Shown piece after piece: positions 1-10,300 of a stretch of DNA of 58,122 bases (its first letter is position 1; each line of letters opens with the position of its first letter). Position numbers and translations under genes: made by a program. The stretch spans positions 1 through 58,122 of the forward strand of contig JADFZJ010000022.1 in assembly GCA_015232555.1 (NCBI GenBank), written 5' to 3'. The notes beneath the pieces are model-generated. The model was not told the DNA's origin and ran no database searches. It saw only the letters and a program-made list of their open reading frames with translations. This stretch comes from Desulfamplus sp. GTDB taxonomy: Bacteria; Desulfobacterota; Desulfobacteria; Desulfobacterales; Desulfobacteraceae.

Positions 1-381
1 AGGGATCTGCCTAAAGCACATTGGATTGATGCAGCTTGTGTAGGGAAAAGCACACCAGAAGTTTTAAACACTGATGGAATCAAACTGTTAGATATTAAAG
101 CTGCTGGTCATGGAAAAAGGCAGATGTGCCGGGTTGATAAGTATGGTTTTCCGAGAACATCAGCAAAATCTCAAAAAACAGTTAAAGGATTTAAAACAGG
201 CGATATGGTTAAAGCTGTAGTAACAAAAGGGAAGAAGATAGGCACATATATTGGACGTATTGCTGTGCGAATTTCAGGTTACTTTAACATTACTACTGGT
301 CATGGCGTGGTGCAGGGAATCAGCTGCAAAAGGTGTTTCAAACTGCATGGCTGTGATGGCTATAACTACATAAGAAACTAA
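1..381 (+). CDS. iscB: IscB-type RNA-guided nuclease, C-terminal fragment (5' end outside window)
   Basis: The open frame runs from the first base of the window and encodes the last 126 residues; an internal Met at 124 is not the start. The fragment opens with LPKAHWIDAACVG, matching the RuvC-III motif of IscB (His and Asp visible). It continues with RQMCRVDKYGFPRTSA, GFKTGDMVKAVV and GKKIGTYIGRIAVR, which are signature strings of the IscB C-terminal target-interaction region. IscB proteins are IS200/IS605-group (ISC) nucleases guided by an omega RNA encoded 5' of the gene, which would lie outside the window. The HNH domain and RuvC-I/II are also upstream and unseen, so activity cannot be judged. 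The visible part has no stops or frameshifts. The IS right-end hairpin follows ten bases after the stop. Confidence 0.9.
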   Translation, partial: RDLPKAHWIDAACVGKSTPEVLNTDGIKLLDIKAAGHGKRQMCRVDKYGFPRTSAKSQKTVKGFKTGDMVKAVVTKGKKIGTYIGRIAVRISGYFNITTGHGVVQGISCKRCFKLHGCDGYNYIRN

Positions 382-384
382 AAA

Positions 385-436
385 AGGCGGGGTGCATTCC
401 TCCGCTGCCCTAAAGGGACAGCGTTTTCCTGCACCA
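385..436 (+). mobile_element. Right-end hairpin of the IscB-carrying IS (ISC/IS605-like)
   Basis: Ten bases after the iscB stop there is a nested inverted repeat at 391-435. Outer arms GGTGCA (391-396) and TGCACC (430-435) enclose an inner stem CGCTGCCC (403-410) with GGGACAGCG (415-423, one bulged A) around a TAAA loop. Imperfect subterminal hairpins just after the nuclease ORF are typical right ends of IS200/IS605-type elements, which are recognised as single-stranded hairpins. The left end, omega RNA and any tnpA lie outside the window. The exact cleavage site cannot be read from one end, so the boundary is approximate. Confidence 0.7.
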
Positions 437-442
437 AATTTT

Positions 443-1852
443 ATGAAATATAAAAATCAGATTAATCAGACAAAAAAAACTCAGATAAGAAAAACGGCTT
501 CAGATTGTCTCCCCCTGAATGCTGTAGTTGCAAATAAAAGGGGTGATATCTTTGATCTTGAAGATTATGGTGCAGTTGGAATGAGCGGCAATGAGCCTCT
601 TCTTATGACTCGTGGCAAGACAATTGATATGCCTTACGGCAGCGAGTTGATGATGCTTCCTAATACAAAACCTTTAGTGTTTAACTTTGACAGGGGAAAA
701 TTTGAAATTTTGCATGAAAATCCCTATCAGCCAGGAGAGGAGATATTTCCTGTGGCAATATTTAACTCCCCTGGATATGTGAACCGCTATTTTTGTGCAT
801 ACGAACATTGTGAGAAAGATTTTCTTCTGCCACTCTTTTCCTATGGAGCATGTGGATGGTCAGATAGAGGAGACAAGGAGAGCCTCAATAGTGATGGGGG
901 ATCAGCATTAGCAGGAGCGAAAAAGGCGGACGGCTTTATGTCTGCTGCAATATGTGTTGACACTGAACCGCGTCAAGATTTAAGGCTTATGCCGCATGAT
1001 GGCATTGTTGCTGGTGTTGAGGCAATGAGATTAAAATATCCTGACAATAGGCTTATGCGTCATCTTGAAAAATGTGCGTTGGTTTATGGCTGTCCTGCTG
1101 CAAAAAATTTTTTCTTAGGAAGATACGAAGCACCAATACCAACATCAAAGGTGTGCAATGCGAACTGTCTTGGCTGTATTTCCTTACAGGTTGAAAATAA
1201 TCTTATGGCGTGTCAAGATAGAATATCTTTTATTCCTGAACCGTTAGAGATAGCACAGGTAGCTTTAGAGCATCTACCAAAAGTAAAGAGCAGCGTGGCA
1301 AGTTTTGGTCAGGGGTGCGAAGGCGATCCTTTGACCGCATTTTATGCCATTGAACCAGCTTTAAGACTGATACGAGAACAGATAGACACAGGCACCATAA
1401 ACATGAACACAAATGCAGGTATGCCTGATAAGCTCTCACAACTTTTTGATGCTGGTCTTGATTCTGTAAGGGTCAGCATGAATTCTGTGAGAGAGTCGTG
1501 TTATAATGCCTATTTTAGACCTCGAAGCTACACATACAGTGATGTTATAAGAAGTATTGAGATTGCAGGCAAAAAGGATAAGTTTGTTTCAATTAACTAT
1601 CTCAACTGCCCGGGTGTAACTGATTCTGAGATGGAGTTTACAGCACTCAAGGAGTTTCTTTTACGATATCCTGTCAATATGATTCAGTGGAGAAACATGA
1701 ATTACGACCCTTTGAGCTATCTTAAAATAATGGAGCAGGCTGGAGGAACAAGTCCTGCACTTGGCATGGATAGAATAATAAAAGAACTTGAAGGAGAGTT
1801 TCCCAAATTAAGACACGGCTATTTTAATCCGCCCAACAAAAATGTGAAGTAA
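443..1852 (+). CDS. Radical SAM protein of unassigned function
   Basis: The protein has about 469 residues from the ATG at 443. A three-cysteine motif, CNANCLGC (CX3CX2C, about residue 240), marks a 4Fe-4S radical SAM enzyme. It is followed by regions expected of the partial TIM barrel (SFGQGCEGDPL, TGTINMNTNAGMPDKL, LDSVRVSMNS). The N-terminal ~230 residues precede the cluster motif, which is unusual for small radical SAM enzymes, and resemble no domain I can name. The frame stays open upstream to about 392, but that part is the IS hairpin, so 443 is the first plausible ATG. It has no clear Shine-Dalgarno, and the IS may have replaced the original promoter and first codons. Substrate is unknown. 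Confidence 0.85.
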   Translation: MKYKNQINQTKKTQIRKTASDCLPLNAVVANKRGDIFDLEDYGAVGMSGNEPLLMTRGKTIDMPYGSELMMLPNTKPLVFNFDRGKFEILHENPYQPGEEIFPVAIFNSPGYVNRYFCAYEHCEKDFLLPLFSYGACGWSDRGDKESLNSDGGSALAGAKKADGFMSAAICVDTEPRQDLRLMPHDGIVAGVEAMRLKYPDNRLMRHLEKCALVYGCPAAKNFFLGRYEAPIPTSKVCNANCLGCISLQVENNLMACQDRISFIPEPLEIAQVALEHLPKVKSSVASFGQGCEGDPLTAFYAIEPALRLIREQIDTGTINMNTNAGMPDKLSQLFDAGLDSVRVSMNSVRESCYNAYFRPRSYTYSDVIRSIEIAGKKDKFVSINYLNCPGVTDSEMEFTALKEFLLRYPVNMIQWRNMNYDPLSYLKIMEQAGGTSPALGMDRIIKELEGEFPKLRHGYFNPPNKNVK

Positions 1853-1985
1853 TGTAAGGTGCTTTATGATAAATCTATATAGACTCACGGTGAATCTATA
1901 TTTTCTCATATAAAATTACAGAGAGTGAACACTGTTTTTTTAATGTTGCAACATAACAATTAATTGTGGTATTCAAAATCTTATT

Positions 1986-2318
1986 ATGAAACAGTATTTA
2001 ATAGACGGGCTTAGTCCCTATGATTATGAAAGATTGAAAACATATTGTGATGAGACCTTCGGTCAGCCATCTCTTGGTTCAATTTACTGGGTTAAAATAG
2101 ACCAGTCAATTCTTACCCCAATTCAGAAAGAACATACTGAGTGTCAGCCTTACTATTTTGCTCTTGAGCTTGACGAACGGTATCTCTCCTGCGAACTCTT
2201 AGTCAGAATCAAAAAGCATATAAAATGCGACTGTATGGGATATGCAGACAGCAAACAGAGAGAGTGGTTTATGGATAAAGTAGATGGCATACTGAATACT
2301 CTTGATATTACAATATAA
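1986..2318 (+). CDS. Hypothetical protein, 110 aa
   Basis: A small soluble, acidic protein (110 residues) with no signal peptide or membrane segment. It begins MKQYLIDGLSPYDYERLKTY and has a Cys pair (CDC) near residue 92. I recognise no family. It is likely to be real because its amino-acid composition is normal, it lies between co-oriented genes, and no better frame covers the interval. There is no strong ribosome binding site before the ATG. The preceding 130 bases (1853-1985) hold no feature I can support. Confidence 0.6.
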   Translation: MKQYLIDGLSPYDYERLKTYCDETFGQPSLGSIYWVKIDQSILTPIQKEHTECQPYYFALELDERYLSCELLVRIKKHIKCDCMGYADSKQREWFMDKVDGILNTLDITI

Positions 2319-2386
2319 TCAGGAATATATGCAGCGATTTGCTGCAATTATCGTTTAATTTAAAATTCCTGAAAAAAATAAAAAAT

Positions 2387-2425
2387 TGTTGAATGGCTGC
2401 ATCATATTTTCAGCCATTCAACAAT
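2387..2425 (+). promoter_or_regulatory. Perfect 14-bp hairpin in the leader of the RNase J gene
   Basis: TTGTTGAATGGCTG (2387-2400) and CAGCCATTCAACAA (2412-2425) are exact reverse complements around an 11-nt loop, ending 24 bases before the RNase J start. No U-run follows, so it is a poor intrinsic terminator for the upstream gene. It may be a 5'-UTR structure that protects or autoregulates the rnj transcript; that role is inference. Confidence 0.55.
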
Positions 2426-2449
2426 AAAATCGGAGCAATGTAAAAGGTC

Positions 2450-4192
2450 ATGCTAAAGATAATACCTCTTGGCGGTTTAGGTGAGATTGGTCTTAATATG
2501 ATGGTTATTGAATATAAAGAGACCATATTTATTATTGATGCAGGGCTTATGTTTCCAGAAGATTACATGCTTGGGGTTGATATTGTGATTCCTGACATGG
2601 AATATCTGCGTGATAACAAGGAGAAGATCAAAGCAATTATTTTAACTCATGCCCATGAAGATCACATTGGGGCAATCACCTATCTGCTCAGAGAGATATC
2701 TGTTCCTGTTTATGCCACTGCCTTTACCTTGCGACTTGTTGAGAATAAACTAAAAGAGATCGATCTCCATAATACTTCACCTCTCAGACAGGTACGACCA
2801 GGAGAAAGTATCTCGATAGCCGAGTTTGACATTGAATTCATAAGGGTGAGCCACAGCACGGTTGACGGCGTAGCTCTTGCAATAACTACTCCAGTCGGCT
2901 TGATTGTTCACACAGGTGATTTTAAAATAAACCACTGCTTTGAAGAGTCTAATGTAACAGACATATCCCGTTTTGCCCGTCTTGGTGAAGAGGGAGTTTT
3001 AGCACTCTTGTCTGATTCAACCAATGTTGAGCGTGAAGGATATACAGACTCGGATCAAAAAGTTGGTGAAGCCCTTGCCCAGATTGTTTCTGAAAGCGAT
3101 GGGCGTGTAATTATCGCCCTTTTTGCCTCCAATATCTTCAGAATTCAGCAGATAATAAACATTGCGATCCATACAAGACGGCGAGTTGTATTCAACGGTA
3201 GAAGTATTGAACAGACGGTTGAAGCTGCAAAAGAGCTTGGTTATCTTAAATACCCTGATGGACTCATAATTGATGTTAAAAAAGTCAATTCTTTGCACGA
3301 TTCAGAGGTTCTTATCATCACTACAGGAAGTCAGGGCGAGCCGATGTCTGCATTAGCCCGTATGGCAACAGGATTTCACAAGCAGATAAACATACGAAAA
3401 GGCGACAGTGTTATTCTCTCCTCCAAATCAATTCCGGGCAATGAAAAGGCAATATCCAATATTATCAATAACCTCTACAGAAGAGGTGCACGGGTTGTTT
3501 ATGACAAGATAGCTCCTGTTCATGTTTCAGGTCATGCCTGTCAAGAAGAGCTTAAATTGATGATAAGCCTTACTCGTCCTGAATATTTTATCCCCATTCA
3601 CGGCGAGTACAGACATTTAGTTACCCATGCACGACTTGCTGAAAAACTTGGTATTCCAAGAAAGCATGTTCTTTTGGCAGAAGATGGAAATGTCGTCTCT
3701 TTTGAAAAATTCTCCAAAGGTGAACTGGCTGATTTAAAAATCAATAAAAAGGACGATAAAGTTATATTAAATGGAGACAAAATTGAACATCTATGTGACA
3801 CAGTTGTTGGCAGAATTTCAGGCAGTGTCAACAGCGGCAGAGTCTTGATTGATGGTAAAGGTATAGGAGATGTAGGCAGAAGCGTCCTAAAAGAGCGTAG
3901 AAACCTCTCAGAAGATGGACTTGTGGTTGTCTCCATGATTATTGATGAAGAGACAGGCATTGTACTTTATGGACCTGAACTTATCTCCAAAGGCTTTGTA
4001 TTCGGGGCAGAGACAGGGTATCTTGTGGACGATGCACAGTGTGTAATTTTAGAGATTGTTGAGGAGATTGAGGTTGGTGCTCAATCAAGAGTAGATCAGA
4101 TTCGTTCACGTCTTCAAAAGGCTCTTAAACAGTATTTCTTTTTTACCATCAGAAGACGACCTGTCATTGTACCAATTATCATTGAAGTATGA
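2450..4192 (+). CDS. rnj: Ribonuclease J (beta-CASP metallo-beta-lactamase ribonuclease)
   Basis: The protein has 580 residues, the usual RNase J length. The N-terminal metallo-beta-lactamase fold shows the zinc motif HAHEDHIGA (about residue 66), then SHSTVDG and HTGDFK, with the beta-CASP domain inserted (LLSDSTNVEREG, ITTGSQGEPMSALARMA, NEKAISNIINNLYRRGA) and HVSGHACQEELKLMI plus PIHGEYRHL completing the active site. The C-terminal ~130 residues are the RNase J-specific domain. It acts as a cytoplasmic 5'-3' exo- and endoribonuclease in RNA maturation and decay. The ATG at 2450 is preceded by AAAGG and by a leader hairpin. The last codons overlap ftsK by 4 nt (ATGA), suggesting translational coupling. 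Confidence 0.96.
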   Translation: MLKIIPLGGLGEIGLNMMVIEYKETIFIIDAGLMFPEDYMLGVDIVIPDMEYLRDNKEKIKAIILTHAHEDHIGAITYLLREISVPVYATAFTLRLVENKLKEIDLHNTSPLRQVRPGESISIAEFDIEFIRVSHSTVDGVALAITTPVGLIVHTGDFKINHCFEESNVTDISRFARLGEEGVLALLSDSTNVEREGYTDSDQKVGEALAQIVSESDGRVIIALFASNIFRIQQIINIAIHTRRRVVFNGRSIEQTVEAAKELGYLKYPDGLIIDVKKVNSLHDSEVLIITTGSQGEPMSALARMATGFHKQINIRKGDSVILSSKSIPGNEKAISNIINNLYRRGARVVYDKIAPVHVSGHACQEELKLMISLTRPEYFIPIHGEYRHLVTHARLAEKLGIPRKHVLLAEDGNVVSFEKFSKGELADLKINKKDDKVILNGDKIEHLCDTVVGRISGSVNSGRVLIDGKGIGDVGRSVLKERRNLSEDGLVVVSMIIDEETGIVLYGPELISKGFVFGAETGYLVDDAQCVILEIVEEIEVGAQSRVDQIRSRLQKALKQYFFFTIRRRPVIVPIIIEV

Positions 4193-6567
4193 AAAAAGAG
4201 TTAATAGCCATACTGCTTCTGTTTTTTTTAGTATTCACATCTGTGAGCCTTCTATCACACTCTCCGCTTGATCCGTCAATTAACCACCAATCGTTTGCAT
4301 CAGCTCATATTCAAAACCTTTTCGGGCTTATAGGTGCACATCTGTCAGGAATCCTTGTGGATATGTTCGGGGTTGCCTCTTTATGGATTCCGATGTTTCT
4401 GTTTTTCGCGTCTGTCTGGTATTTGAAGGGGAAAAACAGCAGAGACATTAGCATTGCTATTGCAGGCGGTCTAAGTCTGATGGTTGGTACAGCAGCGATA
4501 TTATCCATTATAAGAGAGAATCTATTTATCCGCGGCGGAGATGTTGCATCTGGAGGTTTTATCGGTGCTTCAATTTCAGACTTTCTTCTTGAATATACCA
4601 ACACCTCAGGTTCTGTTATTATCCTTCTGTTTTTTATCTTTTTAGGTGTAGTTCTTGCCACTGGTATATCTGCATCTGAACTAATTGCGATAATTCGCAA
4701 TTTTACCTTTATCGTTCTTAGATTTGTAGGTCTCAAGGCTGTTGAAACTCATAATTTGATTATGGAAGTTGGAGAAAAGATAAAAGATAATGGAACCTTG
4801 AGCCGAGAGAATCTAAGCAGCATGACCAAGGCGGGTCTGAGCAAAACAGGTCTGAACAGGTTGAACAATCTAAAACTTGATCTTAAGGCTATCTCATTAA
4901 AGTCAAGTGTTTCAACCTCTGTTAAATTAGAAGAGACCCCTTCTGATAGATTTAACGATGAACTTGCAGATGCCGATTTTCCAACATCAGAGACAGTTAG
5001 AGAGATTAGCCCAATTCTCTCCAAAAAAAATGGACTTTTTACACTTCCCCCCATCTCTTTGCTCAATGATAAGATAAAGAGTAATGCAGGTCCAGATATG
5101 GCACATCTCAAACAGAAAGGAGAAATTCTTGACAATAAACTGAGGGATTTTGGCGTAAAAGGTGAAATTGTAGATATCCTCCCTGGTCCTGTAATCACAA
5201 CGTTTGAATATCGTCCTGCCCCTGGAGTAAAAATAAGCAAAATTGTCAATCTTACTGACGATCTTGCGTTGGCTCTGAGTGCATTGAGTATCCGTGTTGT
5301 TGCTCCGATTCCAGGAAAAGATGTAGTTGGAATCGAAATCCCCAATGATAAAAGGGAGATTGTTGTATTAAGAGAGCTTGTCTCATCTCGAGAATTTATA
5401 GAATCAAACTCACGCCTTACGTTGGCACTTGGCAGGGATATTCTTGGTTCTCCTGTTTCAGCAACAATGGACTCAATGCCCCATCTTCTGATTGCAGGTG
5501 CCACAGGAACAGGCAAGAGCGTGGGGCTTAACTCCATGATTATAAGCCTTCTGTACAAAGCCAAACCTGATGAGGTAAAATTTATCATGGTTGACCCTAA
5601 ACGGATTGAGCTCTCTGTGTATGACGGCATTCCTCATCTTATATCACCTGTTGTAACAGACATGAAAAAAGCGACCAACGCCCTTTTCTGGGCAGTCAGG
5701 GAGATGGAGAGAAGGTATGAAATCCTTGCCCAGTGCGGTGTTCGTAACCTTCTCCAGTATAATACAATGGTGAGACAGAAATTAAGTGATGCAGAGCACC
5801 ATAAAACACTTGAAACCGTTGACCATCAAGAGATCGAATTTTCAGAAGAGCAGGTCACCAAAAATGCAGATGAACAGCTCACCCAAAATAGAGACGAAGA
5901 TATCTCAGAGACTTTGGAGAGGCTGCCCTATATTGTTGTGATTGTGGATGAGTTTGCTGATCTTATGATGGTTGCCTCCCGTGATGTGGAGTCAGCTCTC
6001 ATACGTCTTGCACAGATGGCAAGAGCTGCTGGTATTCATCTTATTTTGGCAACTCAAAGACCTTCTGTAGATGTGCTAACTGGAATCATCAAGGCAAATT
6101 TTCCCACCAGAATATCATTTCAGGTATCGTCAAAAATAGACTCAAGAACAATTTTAGATACCAATGGTTCTGAAAAACTTCTTGGTAACGGCGATATGCT
6201 CTTTTTGCCCCCCGGAACAGGTCGTCTTCAACGTATTCAGGGTGCATACATATCAGAGGAGGAGATAGCAAGAGTTACAGCATTTCTAAAAGAACAGCAG
6301 CAGCCCGATTATGTCGAAGATATCACTGAAAAAGCTGAAGATGATGGAGAATCAGATGCTGACGAGTTTTATGACGAAAAATATGATGAAGCCGTAGCTC
6401 TTGTGACAAAAACAAGACAGGCATCTATTTCAAGTGTTCAGCGTCATTTACGAATTGGATACAACCGAGCAGCCAGAATCATAGAAACTATGGAAAAAGA
6501 GGGCATTGTAGGTCCTCAAGATGGCTCAAAACCAAGAGAGGTGCTTGTTAAGAACTATGACGATTAA
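4189..6567 (+). CDS. ftsK: DNA translocase FtsK/SpoIIIE
   Basis: The protein has 792 residues. The N-terminal ~185 residues hold four or so membrane helices that anchor it at the division septum. A linker is followed by the alpha/beta motor domains with Walker A GATGTGKS (about residue 440) and Walker B IVVIVDEFADLM (about 582). The C-terminal gamma winged helix (SVQRHLRIGYNRAARIIE, near 750) reads KOPS/SRS polarity sites in the family. Function: hexameric ATP-driven DNA pump that clears and aligns chromosome termini at division and activates XerCD. Between the Walker motifs, residues ~535-578 form a hydrophilic Glu/Gln/Asp-rich insertion not present in standard FtsK. The start overlaps the RNase J stop. 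Confidence 0.95.
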   Translation: MKKELIAILLLFFLVFTSVSLLSHSPLDPSINHQSFASAHIQNLFGLIGAHLSGILVDMFGVASLWIPMFLFFASVWYLKGKNSRDISIAIAGGLSLMVGTAAILSIIRENLFIRGGDVASGGFIGASISDFLLEYTNTSGSVIILLFFIFLGVVLATGISASELIAIIRNFTFIVLRFVGLKAVETHNLIMEVGEKIKDNGTLSRENLSSMTKAGLSKTGLNRLNNLKLDLKAISLKSSVSTSVKLEETPSDRFNDELADADFPTSETVREISPILSKKNGLFTLPPISLLNDKIKSNAGPDMAHLKQKGEILDNKLRDFGVKGEIVDILPGPVITTFEYRPAPGVKISKIVNLTDDLALALSALSIRVVAPIPGKDVVGIEIPNDKREIVVLRELVSSREFIESNSRLTLALGRDILGSPVSATMDSMPHLLIAGATGTGKSVGLNSMIISLLYKAKPDEVKFIMVDPKRIELSVYDGIPHLISPVVTDMKKATNALFWAVREMERRYEILAQCGVRNLLQYNTMVRQKLSDAEHHKTLETVDHQEIEFSEEQVTKNADEQLTQNRDEDISETLERLPYIVVIVDEFADLMMVASRDVESALIRLAQMARAAGIHLILATQRPSVDVLTGIIKANFPTRISFQVSSKIDSRTILDTNGSEKLLGNGDMLFLPPGTGRLQRIQGAYISEEEIARVTAFLKEQQQPDYVEDITEKAEDDGESDADEFYDEKYDEAVALVTKTRQASISSVQRHLRIGYNRAARIIETMEKEGIVGPQDGSKPREVLVKNYDD

Positions 6568-6746
6568 ACTTGAGATTTCCGTAACGCTCATGCCTTGACG
6601 AGCATAACTAATAAGAAAAAAGTATTATAAAGAATAAACGGACAATATTGCAGAGCTTATAACTTTAAGTTAGCTTAACCTTTTTTAAAGGTTTCGATCA
6701 GATTGTTCAACACTTGATAACACAAACAAACAAAAGGAGATTTATT

Positions 6747-7289
6747 ATGAAAACATTACAAGTAATTGGAATTTGTGGAAGTTTACGCAAGAAATCAACC
6801 AACATGGGGCTGCTTCGTTACGCACAGGCAAACGCACCTCAAGAGATGAAAATTGAGATTGCAGATATCTCTTCTATTCCTTTTTATAATGCTGATATAT
6901 CTGAAAAACCAGCTTCTGTAGAGACTCTATTCAGCCAGATTAAACAGGCTGATGCTCTGCTTTTGGCTTGCCCTGAGTATAACTACTCTATTGCCCCTGC
7001 ACTAAAAAATGCTCTGGATTGGGCTTCACGCGAACCTGATAATTACCTTTTATCAGACAAACCAACAGCCATTATGGGTTCAGGCGGAGGAATGGGAACT
7101 TCAAGAGCACAATACCATCTGCGTCAGGTAGGCATATATCTCAATTTACACATACTCAATAAACCAGAAGTGTTCTGTAATGCTTTTTCGGGCAGTTTTG
7201 ATAATGACGGAAATCTTATTGATAAGCAGATTCAGGAACTTATAAATCAGCAGCTTAACGCTTTTAAAGAATGGTCAGCGAAATTTTAA
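6747..7289 (+). CDS. NADPH-dependent FMN reductase family flavoprotein
   Basis: The protein has 180 residues of flavodoxin-like fold. The FMN phosphate loop is visible as GICGSLRKKSTNMGLL near the N terminus, followed by LLACPEYNYSIAPALKNALDWASR, the conserved loop of the ChrR/YieF/azoreductase group, and PTAIMGSGGGMGTSRAQYHLRQ. Members reduce quinones, azo dyes or chromate using NAD(P)H; the natural substrate here is unknown. The ATG at 6747 is chosen because AAAGGAGA lies just upstream; an in-frame ATG at 6714 has no such site. The gene stands alone between ftsK and the hsd genes and is followed by a hairpin. Confidence 0.9.
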   Translation: MKTLQVIGICGSLRKKSTNMGLLRYAQANAPQEMKIEIADISSIPFYNADISEKPASVETLFSQIKQADALLLACPEYNYSIAPALKNALDWASREPDNYLLSDKPTAIMGSGGGMGTSRAQYHLRQVGIYLNLHILNKPEVFCNAFSGSFDNDGNLIDKQIQELINQQLNAFKEWSAKF

Positions 7290-7294
7290 ATAAT

Positions 7295-7322
7295 GGACTT
7301 CCTGCATTCATTGTGGGAAGTC
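7295..7322 (+). terminator. Hairpin between the FMN reductase gene and hsdR
   Basis: GACTTCC (7296-7302) pairs with GGAAGTC (7316-7322) around a 13-nt loop, six bases after the FMN reductase stop. The downstream side lacks a proper T-run, so a terminator role is plausible but weakly supported. Confidence 0.4.
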
Positions 7323-7336
7323 TATAAATCAGAGAG

Positions 7337-10300
7337 ATGCAAGATATGAGCTTTAACGAAAACACAAGAGTAAAGATACCAGCTATTCTGCATCTTTGCC
7401 GATTAGGTTATGAGTATCTATCTCTATCTGATGCAAAAAAAGATGATGAAACCAATATTTTTACTGATATTTTTGAACAAAGCATTACAAGAATTAATGC
7501 AAAGAGTCATGACGAAAATTTAAAAGATGGTTTAAAAGAGGATTTAAAAGATAGTTTACAACAAGATTTTAAAGATAATGTAAAAATTGATACTAAAAGA
7601 GTGCTTCAAGATATCTCATTATGTTTAGATAATGATGATTTAGGCAAATCTTTCTATCAGATGCTTACAGCAAACGTTAGAATCAGGCTGATTGATTTTG
7701 AAGATTTTACGAATAACTCATTTCATGTTGTTACTGAACTGACATATAAAAACGGCGATGATGAGTTTAGACCCGATATAACGCTTCTTATTAATGGTAT
7801 GCCGCTTGCCTTTATCGAAGTAAAAAAGCCGAATAACCATGAAGGCATTTTAGCTGAACGAGACAGAATAAACAGCCGCTTTAAAAATCCAAAATTCAAA
7901 CGATTTATCAATATCTCTCAACTGCTGGTATTCTCAAATAATATGGAATATGACTCTGATTCTATAGAGCCGATTCAAGGGGCATTTTATTCATCAACAT
8001 CATTAAACGAGGCAAATTTCAACTGTTTTAGAGAAGAAGAGGATTTAAATATTTCTGCTCTTCTTAAACCAGAAGATGAACGTATAGAAAACTTTGTGCT
8101 TAAAGATAACAATCTTATCGCAATTAAACACTCTCCAGAATTTGCAACCAACAAAGCACCAAATACCCCGACAAATAGAATTTTAACATCTCTGTTTAGT
8201 TACGAAAGATTTGCATTTATTCTAAAATACTGCATTGTCTATGTTAAGGAGACCAATGGCATAGAAAAGCATATTATGCGGTATCCTCAACTATTTGCAA
8301 CAAAGGCGATTGAAAACAGACTTGATCGAGGCATTAAAAAAGGAATCATCTGGCACACGCAGGGAAGCGGCAAAACTGCTTTATCATCTTACAATGTCCA
8401 TTATCTGACTGATTATTTCCAAAAGAAAAACATCATTCCAAAATTCTATTTTATAGTTGACCGAATAGACTTGATGAATCAGGCAAAACGAGAATTTACA
8501 ATAAGAGGCTTAACTGTCCATACGGTTAATTCAAAAGATGAGCTGCAAAAGAGTTTTAGACAAAGAAAAGCTATTCATAACTTAACAGGTAATCGAGAAA
8601 TAACAGTTGTCAATATTCAAAAGTTTAAAGAAGATACCTCAATTCTTCAACAAATTGATTATGATATTGATATTCAAAGAGTCTATTTTCTTGATGAAGT
8701 TCACAGAAGCTACAACCCTAACGGCTCTTTTCTTGCCAATCTGCTAAGTTCTGATAAAGATGCAGCGTTAATTGGATTAACTGGAACGCCGTTAATTATT
8801 GAAGGGAAAAAATCAACTGTCATTTTTGGGGATTATATCCATAAATATTATTACAACGCCTCAATTGCTGACGGCTATACTTTAAGGCTGATTAGAGAAG
8901 GCATAGAGACAAACTATAAAATCCAGCTTGAAGAGGCATTAAAGCAGATTGAAATCCTTAAAGGAGATATTGATAAAAGAGAGCTTTATGCACATCAACA
9001 TTTTGTCGAACCAATGCTTGATTACATAATTCAAGATTTTATAAAAAGCAGAATCCGCTTTGCAGACTACTCTATTGGCGGCATGGTTGTATGCGACAGC
9101 TCTGAGCAAGCTAAAATGCTGTTCAAGCTGTTTATCAAAAAATATAATCAAGCTCAGCTTGCTTATAGTCAACAGAAGAACGCTTATAATCAACAACAGA
9201 CAAATCTTGAAGGTGCAGGCAGGTCTGGTGCTTTTAGTGCGTCTGATGATGATATTTGCAATATCTGCGAGCCTGTTGCTGAATATGCTTCATATAAGAA
9301 AAATCCACAAGGAAACCTCACAGCCTCATTAATCTTGCATGATATTGGTTCAAAAGATGACAGAAAAGCAGAAATTGAAGGTTTTAAAGAGGGTAAAATT
9401 GATCTGCTTTTTGTTTACAACATGCTCTTAACTGGTTTTGATGCCAAACGTTTGAAAAAGCTCTATATCGGGCGGATTATAAAAGATCATAACCTTCTGC
9501 AAACCCTTACACGAGTAAACCGACCATATAAAAAATTCAGATATGGATTTGTGGTTGATTTTGCAGATATCAGAAGCGAATTTGACAAAACAAACAGAGA
9601 ATATTTTGAAGAGCTTCAATCTGAACTTGGCGATGAGATGGAAAATTACTCCAATCTTTTCAAAAGCAGACAAGAGATTGAAGCAGATATTCTTGATATA
9701 AAAGAGATGTTGTTTCATTTTGATTTAACAAACGGTGAAATTTTCTCCCAACAGATAAGCCAAATTTCAGATAAACGAGAGATTCTTAGAATCAAAAAAG
9801 CTCTTGAGAATGCTAAAAACCTTTTTAATATTATCCGAATGTATGGACACAATGATCTCATTGAAAAGTTGGATTTCAAAAAACTCAACCAGCTTTACAA
9901 TGAAACCGTCCGCCATCTTGAACTTATCAACCTCAAAGAATCCTTAGAAAACAAAGCAGATACAACTAATCTTCTCAATGCTGCCCTTGAAAATATCCTC
10001 TTTATGTTCAGAAAAATATCAGAAGAGGAGATGATTATTGCTGATAAGTTAAAAGATATACTCAGAAAAACAAGAGAATCTCTTAATGCAAACTTTGACA
10101 AAAAAGACCCAAAATTTATTTCACTTTATGAAGAGCTGAAAAGTATTTTTGAAAAGAAAAACTTAGACGAAATCACTCAAGATGAGATGAAAGATAATAT
10201 AGTCTACTTACAGCAGATATTTGATAAGGTTGCAGAGCTGAACAGGCAGAATAATCTGTTAAAAGCAAAATATGATTTTGATGAAAAATATGCACGTATC

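Noticed and set aside
392-442. Upstream extension of the radical SAM reading frame
   Set aside because: These codons are the IS right-end hairpin (nested inverted repeat) and lack a ribosome binding site; ATG 443 is the first plausible start.
4749-5630. Long antisense open frame (293 codons) opposite ftsK
   Set aside because: It is a shadow of strongly conserved FtsK coding sequence and has no recognisable protein features.
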